This document shows positions 9,416 through 18,505 of a stretch of DNA of 64,000 bases, one piece after another. Every line of letters starts with the position of its first letter. Position 1 is the stretch's first letter. The translations under genes were made by a program, and so were the position numbers. The notes below the pieces were generated by a model. That model searched no databases. It had not been told where the DNA came from and worked only from the letters and a program-made list of their open reading frames with translations. This stretch comes from a bacterium UBP11_UBA4055 (lineage in GTDB: Bacteria > UBA4055). The stretch spans positions 76,882 to 140,881 of the forward strand of contig DFZN01000071.1 in assembly GCA_002382735.1 (NCBI GenBank), written 5' to 3'.

Positions 9416-10903
9416 ATGGAAAAGATAATAATACTTATACTTGAAGATAACGAAAACGATATCGACCTTATCAGGTATGAACTTGAAAAGATCAGTTCTG
9501 AAACAGTATTTCTGATAACGAGAAACAAGAATGAATACATCAATTCGTTGACAAACAATGAACCGGATATAATACTTTCCGATTATAATCTTCCTGACAT
9601 TGACGGTGAAGAAGTGCTGTCCTTGTTAAGAGAAAGAAATTCCGACACTCCTTTCATTCTTGTCTCAGGCACTATCGGTGAAGAAAAAGCTGTCGAGCTT
9701 ATGCGTAACGGTGCTAATGATTTTATTGTTAAAAATAATCTTAAGAAACTTATCCCGACAATTGAAAGGGAAATAAACGCATATAAGAGCAGAAAGAAGG
9801 CGAAAGAAGATCATGCCGAACTTATTAAGCTTAAAGCGGCTGTGAATCAAAGTCCTACAATAATAGTCATGACCGATATTAAAGGGAATGCTGAATATGT
9901 AAATCCGCGTTTTACCGAGGTAACTGGTTATACTCTCGATGAAGTAAAAAACAAAAATCCGAGAATTTTAACATCAGGTGAAATGACCGATGAAGAGTAT
10001 TCAGAAATGTGGAATACTATAACCGAAGGCAATATTTGGAAAAGTGAATTTCTGAACCGAAAAAAGAACGGGAAGCTTTATTGGGAAGGAGCTACCGTAG
10101 GCCCGGTATTTGACGAAAACAAAAGGATCACAAACTTTCTGAAACTGTCTCAGGATATAACAGATAAAAAACAACTCATAAAAGAATTGCTGAAAGAAAA
10201 AGAAGCACTTGTTGCATCGAACAATGAACTCGAACAGTTCGCCTATATCACTTCACACGACCTGCAGGAACCCCTGAGGATGGTTTCCAGTTTTACCGAC
10301 CTGTTAATGAAAAAATATTCAGATAAACTAAATGAAGAAGCAAGAAGTTATATGAATTTCGCGATAAACGGCGCAAAGAGAATGCAGATGCAAATTCAGG
10401 GGCTGCTGACTTATTCAAGAGTGTCAACAAGATCTAATCCGTTTGAGAAAATATCATTAAATGAAGTTCTCAAAGAAGCTTTAATGAACATTTCGGCATC
10501 GGTAAAAGAATCCGGCGCACAGATCGAAAGTGCTGATCTTCCTGTTGTTCTGGGGGACAAGTATCTGCTTCTATCGGTTTTCCAGAACCTTATTGGCAAT
10601 GCCGTTAAATTCAGAAAGGACGGAATTGTACCGAAGATCAATATCCTTGCGACAGATACGAGAATTTCCGATAAAATCGAAGTGTCAATATCTGATAATG
10701 GAATCGGTATCCCGGAGAAAGATATTGATAAAATATTCTTCATTTTTCAGAGACTTCATTCGCAGGATAAATATCAGGGAACAGGCATTGGTTTGGCAGT
10801 TGTTAAAAAAATAATCGAAAAACACGGAGGAGAGATACATGTTGAATCTGTATTGAATGAAGGAACAAAATTCATTTTTTCACTAATAAAAGGCTCGCTA
10901 TGA
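9416..10903 (+). CDS. Receiver-PAS-histidine kinase
   Basis: This 495-residue soluble protein has an N-terminal receiver (Asp56 in ILSDYNLPDIDG), one PAS domain (about 145-265), HisKA with AYITSHDLQEPLRM (His at about 281) and HATPase_c (NLIGNAVKFR, DNGIGI, GTGIGL). ATG 9416 places the first receiver strand directly at the N-terminus; an upstream TTG at 9368 would only add an unrelated 16 residues. Phosphate input at the receiver probably gates the kinase, letting it listen to the upstream kinases through the shuttle receiver. That relay order is inferred from the operon order. The stop overlaps the next gene as ATGA. Confidence 0.9.
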   Translation: MEKIIILILEDNENDIDLIRYELEKISSETVFLITRNKNEYINSLTNNEPDIILSDYNLPDIDGEEVLSLLRERNSDTPFILVSGTIGEEKAVELMRNGANDFIVKNNLKKLIPTIEREINAYKSRKKAKEDHAELIKLKAAVNQSPTIIVMTDIKGNAEYVNPRFTEVTGYTLDEVKNKNPRILTSGEMTDEEYSEMWNTITEGNIWKSEFLNRKKNGKLYWEGATVGPVFDENKRITNFLKLSQDITDKKQLIKELLKEKEALVASNNELEQFAYITSHDLQEPLRMVSSFTDLLMKKYSDKLNEEARSYMNFAINGAKRMQMQIQGLLTYSRVSTRSNPFEKISLNEVLKEALMNISASVKESGAQIESADLPVVLGDKYLLLSVFQNLIGNAVKFRKDGIVPKINILATDTRISDKIEVSISDNGIGIPEKDIDKIFFIFQRLHSQDKYQGTGIGLAVVKKIIEKHGGEIHVESVLNEGTKFIFSLIKGSL

Positions 10904-11304
10904 AAGATCGATCGGGAAACAATATAATACTTGTCGAAGACAATGAGGGAGATGTAGTTCTTGCGGGAGAAGCGTTAAAATTTATCGGATCGAACTCAAA
11001 TATAATACATATTAATGACGGAGAAAGCCTTTTCGAACACCTTAGCGACCGTAAAAATGATACACCCGATGTAATAATTCTTGATCTTAATCTTCCGGGA
11101 ATGAACGGAACTGAAATACTAAAAATTCTAAAAAAAAATCCCGAAACTGAGAACATACCGGTTATTATATTATCAACATCCAATAACCAGAATGACATTG
11201 ATAAATGCAGTGAATTGAAAGCAGATAAATATATCACAAAACCGATCGATCTGAACGAATTCTTTGAAGTATTCAGGGATATCGACAGCTGGATTAAACA
11301 TTGA
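10900..11304 (+). CDS. Stand-alone response-regulator receiver
   Basis: The 134-residue single receiver has the acidic pocket LVEDNEGD, Asp62 in ILDLNLPGMNG, the switch LSTSN and the KPI lysine. It lacks an output domain, like the other small receiver in this operon. The ATGA overlap with the preceding receiver-kinase suggests that kinase is its partner. Its 26-base gap to the next hybrid kinase keeps it in the same transcript. Confidence 0.9.
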   Translation: MKDRSGNNIILVEDNEGDVVLAGEALKFIGSNSNIIHINDGESLFEHLSDRKNDTPDVIILDLNLPGMNGTEILKILKKNPETENIPVIILSTSNNQNDIDKCSELKADKYITKPIDLNEFFEVFRDIDSWIKH

Positions 11305-11329
11305 ATTGCTGATAAATTAAGGATAAATA

Positions 11330-13615
11330 ATGGAAAGAGAAAAACTGAAAATAGCTGTAGTTGAGGATAACGAAGGTGATGCAGTATTGATAAAAGAAAT
11401 GCTTACTTTCGGGGATGTCGAGATCACACATTTCAAAGATATAGAAAGCGCGCTGGAAGATTTTGAGTTCAGCCGTTACGATGTCGCGGTGGTAGATCTC
11501 GGCCTGCCCGGATGTGTCGGCTCAGAAGCACCGATGATGATCATTAATGAAAATCCCACTTTACCGGTCATAGCTTTAACCGGAAGCGATGATATAAGAG
11601 TGATACAGAAAGTTCTGAGCGTAGGCGCACAAGATTATCTTATAAAGGGAAAATTCGACAGAGACACGCTGATCAGATCAATACGATATTCGATCGAAAG
11701 AAAAAAAGTTCACGATAATCTTTATGCTCAAAAACAATTTTCAGAAAATATTATTAATACCGCAGGCGCGATAATAATGGTGCTGGATGGATCAGGCAGG
11801 ATCACAAGAATAAACGAATATTTTAGAGATGTCACAGGATTTAGAACCGAAGACGCAAAAAACAGAGTTTTTGCAAGTTCTTTTGTTTCTCAAGGCTATA
11901 TTGATAAAACTGAGGATGCACTTAGAAGGTCATTTACCGAAGATTTTGACAGAAGATTTGTGAACGCTATTCTAAAAAAAGGAGGCGGGTCGGTCATTGT
12001 CGAATGGCATTTTTCTCAAATGAAGAACAATGATAACGCTATACTGGGTCTGTTATGCGTAGGTATTGATATTACTGAGAGGGTAGAAGCGGAAGATCAT
12101 CTCAAAAGAAGTGAAGAGCTTTTAAAAAGAACTCAATCTATCGCCAATGTCGGGAGCTGGATATTTGAAAGCAAAACATCGGAACTTGTATGGTCGGATG
12201 AGGTTTACAAGATATTCGGGATCGATAAGAGGAGAATAAAACCCAGTTATGAAATTCTGGCGAATTCAATACCGGGAGATGAGCGAGCTGCTTTTGAAAG
12301 CGAATTCAAGTCGGCAGTAAATGAGGGGAAGCCTTTTGAAATAATTCACAGTATCAAAAGGAAAGACGGAACCCTCAGAACTGTCCATCAGAAAGCTGAG
12401 CATGAAAAGGACAGCAAAGGCAATGTTGTAAGGATTCTTGGGATGATTCATGATATTACGGATCAGAAAGAACTGGAAGAGCAGCTCAGACAATCCCAGA
12501 AAATGGAAGCTATAGGGCTTCTAGCAGGCGGTATCGCTCACGATTTCAATAATCTTCTTATGGTGATATTATGCAACTGTGATCTCATGCTTGCCGACAT
12601 GAAGAAAAACGATCCCCATACCGACGACATAATAGAGATAAAGAAAAGCGGGCAGAGAGCCGCAGAACTCACTAAACAGCTTCTTGCTTTCAGCAGGAAA
12701 CAGGTCTTAAAACCCCAAATCCTTGACCTGAACATGATAATAGGCGATCTTGAGAAGATGATCAGGAGACTGGTAGGAGAAAAAATAGATATTGTAACAA
12801 AAATGAGACCGAATATCGATATGGTTAAAGCCGACAGGGGACAGGTAGATCAGATAATCATGAATCTGGTAGTGAACGCCAGAGACGCTATGCCTAAGGG
12901 TGGTAAAATAATTATTGAAACTATGAATGTAGCCCTTGATGATAACTATATCAAGAAATACTCTGACATTGAACCCGGGAACTATGTCATGATGGCAGTT
13001 ACAGACACCGGGTCGGGAATGAATAAAGAAACTGTTGATAAGATATTTGAACCGTTTTTTACAACAAAAGGTATAGGGAAGGGTACAGGACTGGGGCTGT
13101 CAACTGTATATGGTATCGTAAGACAGAGCGGAGGTTATATTTACTGTTACAGCGAACCGGGAAAAGGAACTGCTTTCAAGATATATCTGCCTGTTGCGGA
13201 TGAAGATATTATTTCTGATAAAGATAAGAAGGAAATGAATGACCTCAGGTCACACGGTGGAACAATTGTTGTTATTGATGATGAAAAAGAGATAAGAGAA
13301 GTTATAACCCGTATGCTTGAACAGGAAGGTTACGAGGTGCTGACAGCAGATAAATACGAAGATGTTTTGAATTATTTCGAGACTCGGAAAATTGATCTTT
13401 TGATCACTGATGTAATAATGCCAGAAATAAACGGTGACGAGATCGGCGAGATGATCCTCGAGAAATACCCCGGGTCAAAGATAATATTCATGTCGGGATA
13501 TACAGAGAGCACAATTATAGATTTCAGTCTGCTCGATAAAAACAAAATCTATCTCCAGAAACCCTTTTCGAGACAATCTCTTGTTCAGAGCGTTAACGAA
13601 ATACTCATCAGTTAA
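11330..13615 (+). CDS. Hybrid histidine kinase with receivers at both ends
   Basis: The 761-residue protein has an N-terminal receiver (Asp56 in VVDLGLPG), two PAS domains (about 125-250 and 260-385), an NtrB-type HisKA box GGIAHDFNNLL (His at about 404), HATPase_c (NLVVNARDAMPKGG, GSGMNKETVDKIFEPFFTTK, GTGLGLSTVYG) and a C-terminal receiver (Asp694 in LLITDVIMPEING). It is the last gene of the plus-strand operon. Its final codons overlap by four bases with the end of the convergent minus-strand gene, so transcription from the two sides meets here without an obvious terminator. With two receivers it is the natural hub of a multistep relay, but no histidine phosphotransfer or DNA-binding protein is encoded nearby. 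Confidence 0.92.
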   Translation: MEREKLKIAVVEDNEGDAVLIKEMLTFGDVEITHFKDIESALEDFEFSRYDVAVVDLGLPGCVGSEAPMMIINENPTLPVIALTGSDDIRVIQKVLSVGAQDYLIKGKFDRDTLIRSIRYSIERKKVHDNLYAQKQFSENIINTAGAIIMVLDGSGRITRINEYFRDVTGFRTEDAKNRVFASSFVSQGYIDKTEDALRRSFTEDFDRRFVNAILKKGGGSVIVEWHFSQMKNNDNAILGLLCVGIDITERVEAEDHLKRSEELLKRTQSIANVGSWIFESKTSELVWSDEVYKIFGIDKRRIKPSYEILANSIPGDERAAFESEFKSAVNEGKPFEIIHSIKRKDGTLRTVHQKAEHEKDSKGNVVRILGMIHDITDQKELEEQLRQSQKMEAIGLLAGGIAHDFNNLLMVILCNCDLMLADMKKNDPHTDDIIEIKKSGQRAAELTKQLLAFSRKQVLKPQILDLNMIIGDLEKMIRRLVGEKIDIVTKMRPNIDMVKADRGQVDQIIMNLVVNARDAMPKGGKIIIETMNVALDDNYIKKYSDIEPGNYVMMAVTDTGSGMNKETVDKIFEPFFTTKGIGKGTGLGLSTVYGIVRQSGGYIYCYSEPGKGTAFKIYLPVADEDIISDKDKKEMNDLRSHGGTIVVIDDEKEIREVITRMLEQEGYEVLTADKYEDVLNYFETRKIDLLITDVIMPEINGDEIGEMILEKYPGSKIIFMSGYTESTIIDFSLLDKNKIYLQKPFSRQSLVQSVNEILIS

Positions 13616-15507
13616 TACTGCCAAGTTATCTCGTCAGTATATAGCATAAATTCCTGAAGATATGTGACGATCAGTTTTCCGTTGTAAAAAGTATATTCGG
13701 CCTTTCCGAAAGGACCCATTTTCATGCCGTTAATATTCAAATAAACACCGTCACTGTTTTGATACCTGAATATAAATATCCTGCTGTCCGGTGAAAAGGA
13801 CGGAAAGTCCGCATATTCATACGGTCCGAAGGTCTCGTCGCAAATCTGAACATAGTAATGAGTATCAGAAAAGTGGATGAAGCCGTATTTCTTTTTGTCG
13901 TTGCTGAAGATCGGAATATAGATCTGAAGATTCTTATTTCTTGATAAATACTTTCTTCCGTTTATCTGTAAATTATCTATATCGGACTGTTTATCTCTGT
14001 ACTTAAAGGCGAAAAGCGACTCGTCAGGTAAAAATCTCCATTCCGAGATACTTTCGTAAGGTCCGAATAATGTATCATTGAGATTTATGAACCACGAATT
14101 GTTCCTTTTAAAAATAATAGCTTCAATTCCTATATAATTCGTCTGATAATCAATTATCTCGGCATCATCCTCAATAATCTCTCCGTTGAAGGAAATATAA
14201 TTCTGGAGTTTGGAGAACAAATGTCCGGTCTTCTGTTTTTTTGAGAAACTATAAATATAACTGCTCCCATTAAGGATCAAATTCGAAGCAGAATCGTACA
14301 TTCCGTGAAGATTGTTCGAAATGTTCACAAAATATTTAGCGTTCTTCATAAAAATAAAACCAAAGGACGAAGCTGAATCCGTGATCTCGACATCTGAAAC
14401 AGTTATATATGGGCCAAAAATTTCGCCGTTTATATTGATATAGTAATTGTCATATTGTTTCTGATATACAAAACAATAGTTTTCTCCGCCGGAGCTGATC
14501 TTCATACCGGAAATGCTTTTATACGGACCATATTCATATTCACCGGTCACAACATAATACTGACCGTCCTTCATATATGAAAAAATATAACTGTCACCTG
14601 TTCTACTAAGACGGTGATCAGTTACATTTGAAAAGAGACCTATGTCTTTAACAATCACATGATACGAAGTTTCTTTTTTTGACATTTGGAATGATGCTTC
14701 CGTTCTTAATACAGAGCTCACGAGAATAAAATTCTTGTTCACCTTTTCGACTACATATTTATCGAATCCGCTTAGGACACTGTCGTTGATCCGGCAAAAA
14801 TCAGTTTTATCCTTTGTAAAAAGGAATGTATAGTGACCGTACTCTTTATAGTAATGAAGATCTGAAGCCGATTCGAAAGGTCCGAAAACACTGTCGTTTA
14901 TTTTTACAAAATATTCGCCCTCATTTTTTTTGAAAATGTATGCCATAAAACTGCTTGGGTAGTCCATAATAAAATCTGACAGATCGTCATAAGGCTCGGA
15001 AATCACTTCGTTAACCCTTACATATTTCTTTGAACCTGACCTGTAACATAATGCGAACGAGGTACCGTCGGGCGAAAATTCTACATTATAGATCTTTCTG
15101 AAACTTCCGAATTTATTGTTGTTTACCAACAGAAATGCGTCACCTAGAGTTTCGTACCACAAATAATAAGTAATGTTGTCATTAAGCCCGAAATCTTTAA
15201 TTTTATAAAATGGTCCCAATATCCTTCCGTTTATGATGACCGAATCCTGATTTTCATCTTTTATGAGGCCAAGCTTTTTTGAGAATGTTGAGGATTTGAA
15301 AGCCACTATTTTACCGTTCTTTCTGAATATGATCTTTTCAATAGAATCGAATCCGCCGTATATTTTATCTTTATTCTGCGCAAAATATTTACCCTGTGTT
15401 CTAAAAACGAACAGGAAATTGTTCCCCTCGTTGGATATATACAGAGAAGCGTTCTCGAATTCTTTTCCCGATGAGTATTCAGATATTCTGAAAAGGTTTA
15501 TGCCCAT
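13612..15507 (-). CDS. Repeat protein with FGPY-type blades, possibly a beta-propeller
   Basis: I do not recognise a named family. The 631-residue protein has no signal peptide. It is built from at least ten degenerate repeats of about 45 residues: a hydrophobic strand, a Y-x-NG-x-x-FGPY-like turn, an aromatic or acidic segment, then SxDGxxFxFxY. Examples are INGEIFGPY, LNDTLFGPY, VFGPFESAS and CDETFGPYEYA. The SPDG-like elements recall TolB/WD40-like propellers and the FGPY turns recall WG repeats. The ATG at 15507 has an AGGGA site. It lies 6 bases below the stop of the adjacent membrane kinase gene, so it is co-transcribed with three kinase-type genes and could be a scaffold or signal-reading partner. 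That role is inference. Confidence 0.75.
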   Translation of the reverse strand: MGINLFRISEYSSGKEFENASLYISNEGNNFLFVFRTQGKYFAQNKDKIYGGFDSIEKIIFRKNGKIVAFKSSTFSKKLGLIKDENQDSVIINGRILGPFYKIKDFGLNDNITYYLWYETLGDAFLLVNNNKFGSFRKIYNVEFSPDGTSFALCYRSGSKKYVRVNEVISEPYDDLSDFIMDYPSSFMAYIFKKNEGEYFVKINDSVFGPFESASDLHYYKEYGHYTFLFTKDKTDFCRINDSVLSGFDKYVVEKVNKNFILVSSVLRTEASFQMSKKETSYHVIVKDIGLFSNVTDHRLSRTGDSYIFSYMKDGQYYVVTGEYEYGPYKSISGMKISSGGENYCFVYQKQYDNYYININGEIFGPYITVSDVEITDSASSFGFIFMKNAKYFVNISNNLHGMYDSASNLILNGSSYIYSFSKKQKTGHLFSKLQNYISFNGEIIEDDAEIIDYQTNYIGIEAIIFKRNNSWFINLNDTLFGPYESISEWRFLPDESLFAFKYRDKQSDIDNLQINGRKYLSRNKNLQIYIPIFSNDKKKYGFIHFSDTHYYVQICDETFGPYEYADFPSFSPDSRIFIFRYQNSDGVYLNINGMKMGPFGKAEYTFYNGKLIVTYLQEFMLYTDEITWQY

Positions 15508-15513
15508 ATGATA

Positions 15514-17301
15514 TTAATCCCTGATTAGTTCGTAACTGAGAGTGAACCTGATCACGGTACCTTTACTCTTACCTTCAGAGTCTGCCCAAATTCTTCCGTT
15601 GTGGAGTTCAATGACTTTTCTGCAGAAAGCAAGTCCGGCACCCGATCTGAGGCTGTTATCTTTATCCGATTTAAAACCGGGAAAAAATATCCGCTCCAGA
15701 TCTTCATTAGCTATGCCCTTGCCGTCATCTGCAACGAAAAAAGAGTTATCTTCATAGCCAATGGAAATTTGTCTGCCGCCGTAAATGACTGCGTTAGATA
15801 CCAGTTGATTAAAGAGTAGTTTAATATTTTCTTTATCCGCAAATATGTCCGGGATCTTATCTCTGTTCACTAATTCGATCACCGCATTATATTTTTCGAT
15901 CAAAATTTTATTGTCGGAAATGACCTGATCGATTATTTTTGAGGTATTAACCATCTCGAAGGGATTCTTCACGGCGTTCAATTTTGATATATCGTAAAAA
16001 TTCCTGAAAAGTTCGTTCATTCTCTTGATATTTGAGATTATTTTTTCAAGGTAGATACTGCTTTCATTCCCTGCTTCAGACAATGATGAAGTCTTCAACA
16101 GCAGTTTGGAAAATCCTTCCACTGCTATGATAGGAGACTGGAGGTCATGAGTAGTCATGTATATCAGTTTCTTCATGTCCTCGGTTGTTCTCTTTACTTC
16201 ATTCTCGATCTTCTTTTTTTCGGTTATATCCTGCAGTATTCCTGATATCTTTCGAAGGTTGCCATTACCGTGAATGTTTTTTGCCTTAATTCTGAAATAT
16301 CTGGTCTTGTCATTAAATTCTGAACTCCTGTCCATGTATGTAATCTCATTGTCGATTTCATCCTTTTGAGAATGCATACTCTTAAGCTCAATATAGAACT
16401 GCTCGAATTTTAGATTTTCACGAATATCTTCGAGTTTAGATTTTTTTTCGTAAGGAATGTTGAGTATCCTGAAGAATTCTTTTGAAGCCGTAATCTCATC
16501 GGTTTCGGGTAAATAAGTCCAGCTTCCCATGCTGGCGATCTCCTGAGCCTGAGAGAGAAGTTCTTTGCTTTCCTTTAACGCAGCGTCCTTCTTGATAAGG
16601 TCCGTAATGTCAACCATAGAAGTGAGTTCCTCGGTACCTGCCATCAGGATTACTGTCACGATCACATGCCTAAGATCGCCGTTTTTCCTTCTGAATTTCA
16701 TGGTATATTCTCTCGGTGCTTTCTCAGGGTCGTATTTTCTCAGCCGGTCAAATTCGAAAACTCTTTTGATATCGTCTTCATAAACTACTTTTCCCCAGTG
16801 CATCTTTCCGATTATCTCCTCCCGGTCATATCCTGAAAGCTCTACAAATTTCCTGTTACAGTCGCTGATGAGTTCATTATCTCCTACTATCAGTATCGCA
16901 GTTCCGTTGTTTTCAAAAAGAGATCTGTATTTAGCTTCTTTTTCCATTATCTCCCTGGAATTTTTGGTTACATCCTCCAGATAATTCAGTTTTTTAAAAT
17001 CCGAGATCCATTTACGCATAAGAAAATGGATCGTGACAGCCATTGCCAGGACTGAGAATATTATTATTCCGGACATGAGGTAATAATGACCGATAGTATC
17101 TTTGTAGGCGTTAAAAAGAGCTTCATATTCCTCTACATATTTCTCGGCCAGATTATATTTTGTAACGATAGCGTCATTTAGGAAAATATCTTTATTACGC
17201 CATGTAAAATAACCCACAACGGCTATTATCTCAGCGGTAAATATACCGAGATACAGGAAGTAGTTTTTGAACAGAGAATTAAATTTGTCTTTTTTCGGCA
17301 T
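15514..17301 (-). CDS. Membrane PAS histidine kinase
   Basis: The 595-residue kinase has two membrane helices (about 12-30 and 66-88) enclosing a short extracytoplasmic loop of about 35 residues. Two PAS domains follow (about 110-240 and 250-365), then HisKA with MTTHDLQSPIIA (His at about 385) and HATPase_c (NQLVSNAVIYGG, DDGKGI, GAGLAFC). The G2 box GAGLAF differs from the usual GTGLGL but remains plausible. The ATG at 17301 has a GGGAG site. It is in a minus-strand operon, 4 bases after the preceding receiver-kinase gene and 6 bases before the repeat-protein gene. Confidence 0.9.
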   Translation of the reverse strand: MPKKDKFNSLFKNYFLYLGIFTAEIIAVVGYFTWRNKDIFLNDAIVTKYNLAEKYVEEYEALFNAYKDTIGHYYLMSGIIIFSVLAMAVTIHFLMRKWISDFKKLNYLEDVTKNSREIMEKEAKYRSLFENNGTAILIVGDNELISDCNRKFVELSGYDREEIIGKMHWGKVVYEDDIKRVFEFDRLRKYDPEKAPREYTMKFRRKNGDLRHVIVTVILMAGTEELTSMVDITDLIKKDAALKESKELLSQAQEIASMGSWTYLPETDEITASKEFFRILNIPYEKKSKLEDIRENLKFEQFYIELKSMHSQKDEIDNEITYMDRSSEFNDKTRYFRIKAKNIHGNGNLRKISGILQDITEKKKIENEVKRTTEDMKKLIYMTTHDLQSPIIAVEGFSKLLLKTSSLSEAGNESSIYLEKIISNIKRMNELFRNFYDISKLNAVKNPFEMVNTSKIIDQVISDNKILIEKYNAVIELVNRDKIPDIFADKENIKLLFNQLVSNAVIYGGRQISIGYEDNSFFVADDGKGIANEDLERIFFPGFKSDKDNSLRSGAGLAFCRKVIELHNGRIWADSEGKSKGTVIRFTLSYELIRD

Positions 17302-17305
17302 TTAG

Positions 17306-18487
17306 TTAAACTCCCTGCGCGTTACCGTCAACCGGAATAGAAACCGAGAATGTCGATCCGCCGCCGAATTTACTTTCTACGGATATATCGCCTTTGTGCG
17401 CTTCGATTATCTTTTTAGCGATCGGAAGGCTGATACCCTGCCTGTTCTCCTCTTCACCTGTATTGAACTTAAAAATATCCTTAAGATCTTCTTCAATTAT
17501 ACCGATCCCGTGGTCTTTGATCAGGAATTTTATGATTCCGTTTTCGTACTTCATGCCGATTTCAATACTTGTTGAGTTTTCAGAATATTTAATTGCGTTC
17601 TCGATCATTCTTGACAGCGCGATCAAGATCTTGTTTGTGTCCATCATTACTTCAACAGGAAGTATGTTGTCATGATAAGCTTCTATCCTGATCTGTTTTT
17701 TTTCAGCGGAAGCTGTATTACGAGAAATCAATTCATTAAAGAACTCAAGCGTTCTTACTTTTGAATATTTCAGCTTCAGATTTCCGGAAGTGATGTCTGC
17801 CACATTCATTATCTTTGCGTATATCTTGGCAAGCTCTTCTGCTTTTCCGAAAATTTTTTCGGTTACCGCAAGCTTTTCGCTGTCAGTTCCCGGATCAAAC
17901 ATTTCTGAGAGTTCAGTTGTCAGATCGGCAATTTTCTGGGTAGAATTCCTGAAATCGTTCATCGCGATCTCTATGAACTGGTTTTTGATATCATTGAGTT
18001 CCTCAAGTTCAGCTTTCTGATCTTTTATAACTTCATACAGCCTGTTCAGTTCGTTGTTCGCTGAAGTTAATTCTTCGGTTGAGCTCTTGAGTTCGTCATG
18101 CATCATTTTAAAATTTAGGACATTTTCTATCCTTAGTACGAATTCTTCGGGGATTACAGGCTTGTTGACGAACTCTATTATTCCGCATTCGAGCGCTTCT
18201 TTCCTCATATCGTCGTCCACATATCCTGTCAGCATAATAGTCGGGATGTCTTTCGTAATACCCTTACTCTTCATCTCCTTTAACATTTCACTGCCGCTCA
18301 TACCGGGCATCTTACCGTCAGTTACGATCAGGTCGAATTCCATGATTGATGCTTTTTGGATACCTTCTTTCCCACTCGATGCGAAAACAAGTTCCCAGTC
18401 GCTTCTTCTCGCCTGGAAGATCCTCCTTATCCCGTTCAGCACAGGCACTTCGTCGTCAACGAAAAGTATCCTGAAATTTTTTTCCAT
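17306..18487 (-). CDS. Receiver fused to a kinase core lacking the phospho-acceptor histidine
   Basis: The 393-residue protein has a complete receiver (Asp57 in IVTDGKMPGMSG; acidic pocket VDDE), a coiled coil (about 125-170) and a HisKA-like helix followed by HATPase_c (MIENAIKYS, KDHGIG, G2 box GISLPIA). Where HisKA helices of this class read IASHDLRNP, this one reads IAMNDFRNS: the histidine is Asn177. The codon is AAC, and the flanking frame is intact. It therefore cannot autophosphorylate in the usual way and may act as a phosphatase-like, dimer-partner or decoy protein, which is inference. The start is ATG 18487 with a GGAG site. Confidence 0.85.
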   Translation of the reverse strand: MEKNFRILFVDDEVPVLNGIRRIFQARRSDWELVFASSGKEGIQKASIMEFDLIVTDGKMPGMSGSEMLKEMKSKGITKDIPTIMLTGYVDDDMRKEALECGIIEFVNKPVIPEEFVLRIENVLNFKMMHDELKSSTEELTSANNELNRLYEVIKDQKAELEELNDIKNQFIEIAMNDFRNSTQKIADLTTELSEMFDPGTDSEKLAVTEKIFGKAEELAKIYAKIMNVADITSGNLKLKYSKVRTLEFFNELISRNTASAEKKQIRIEAYHDNILPVEVMMDTNKILIALSRMIENAIKYSENSTSIEIGMKYENGIIKFLIKDHGIGIIEEDLKDIFKFNTGEEENRQGISLPIAKKIIEAHKGDISVESKFGGGSTFSVSIPVDGNAQGV

Positions 18488-18505
18488 AAATTTCTCCGCT
18501 ATTAA

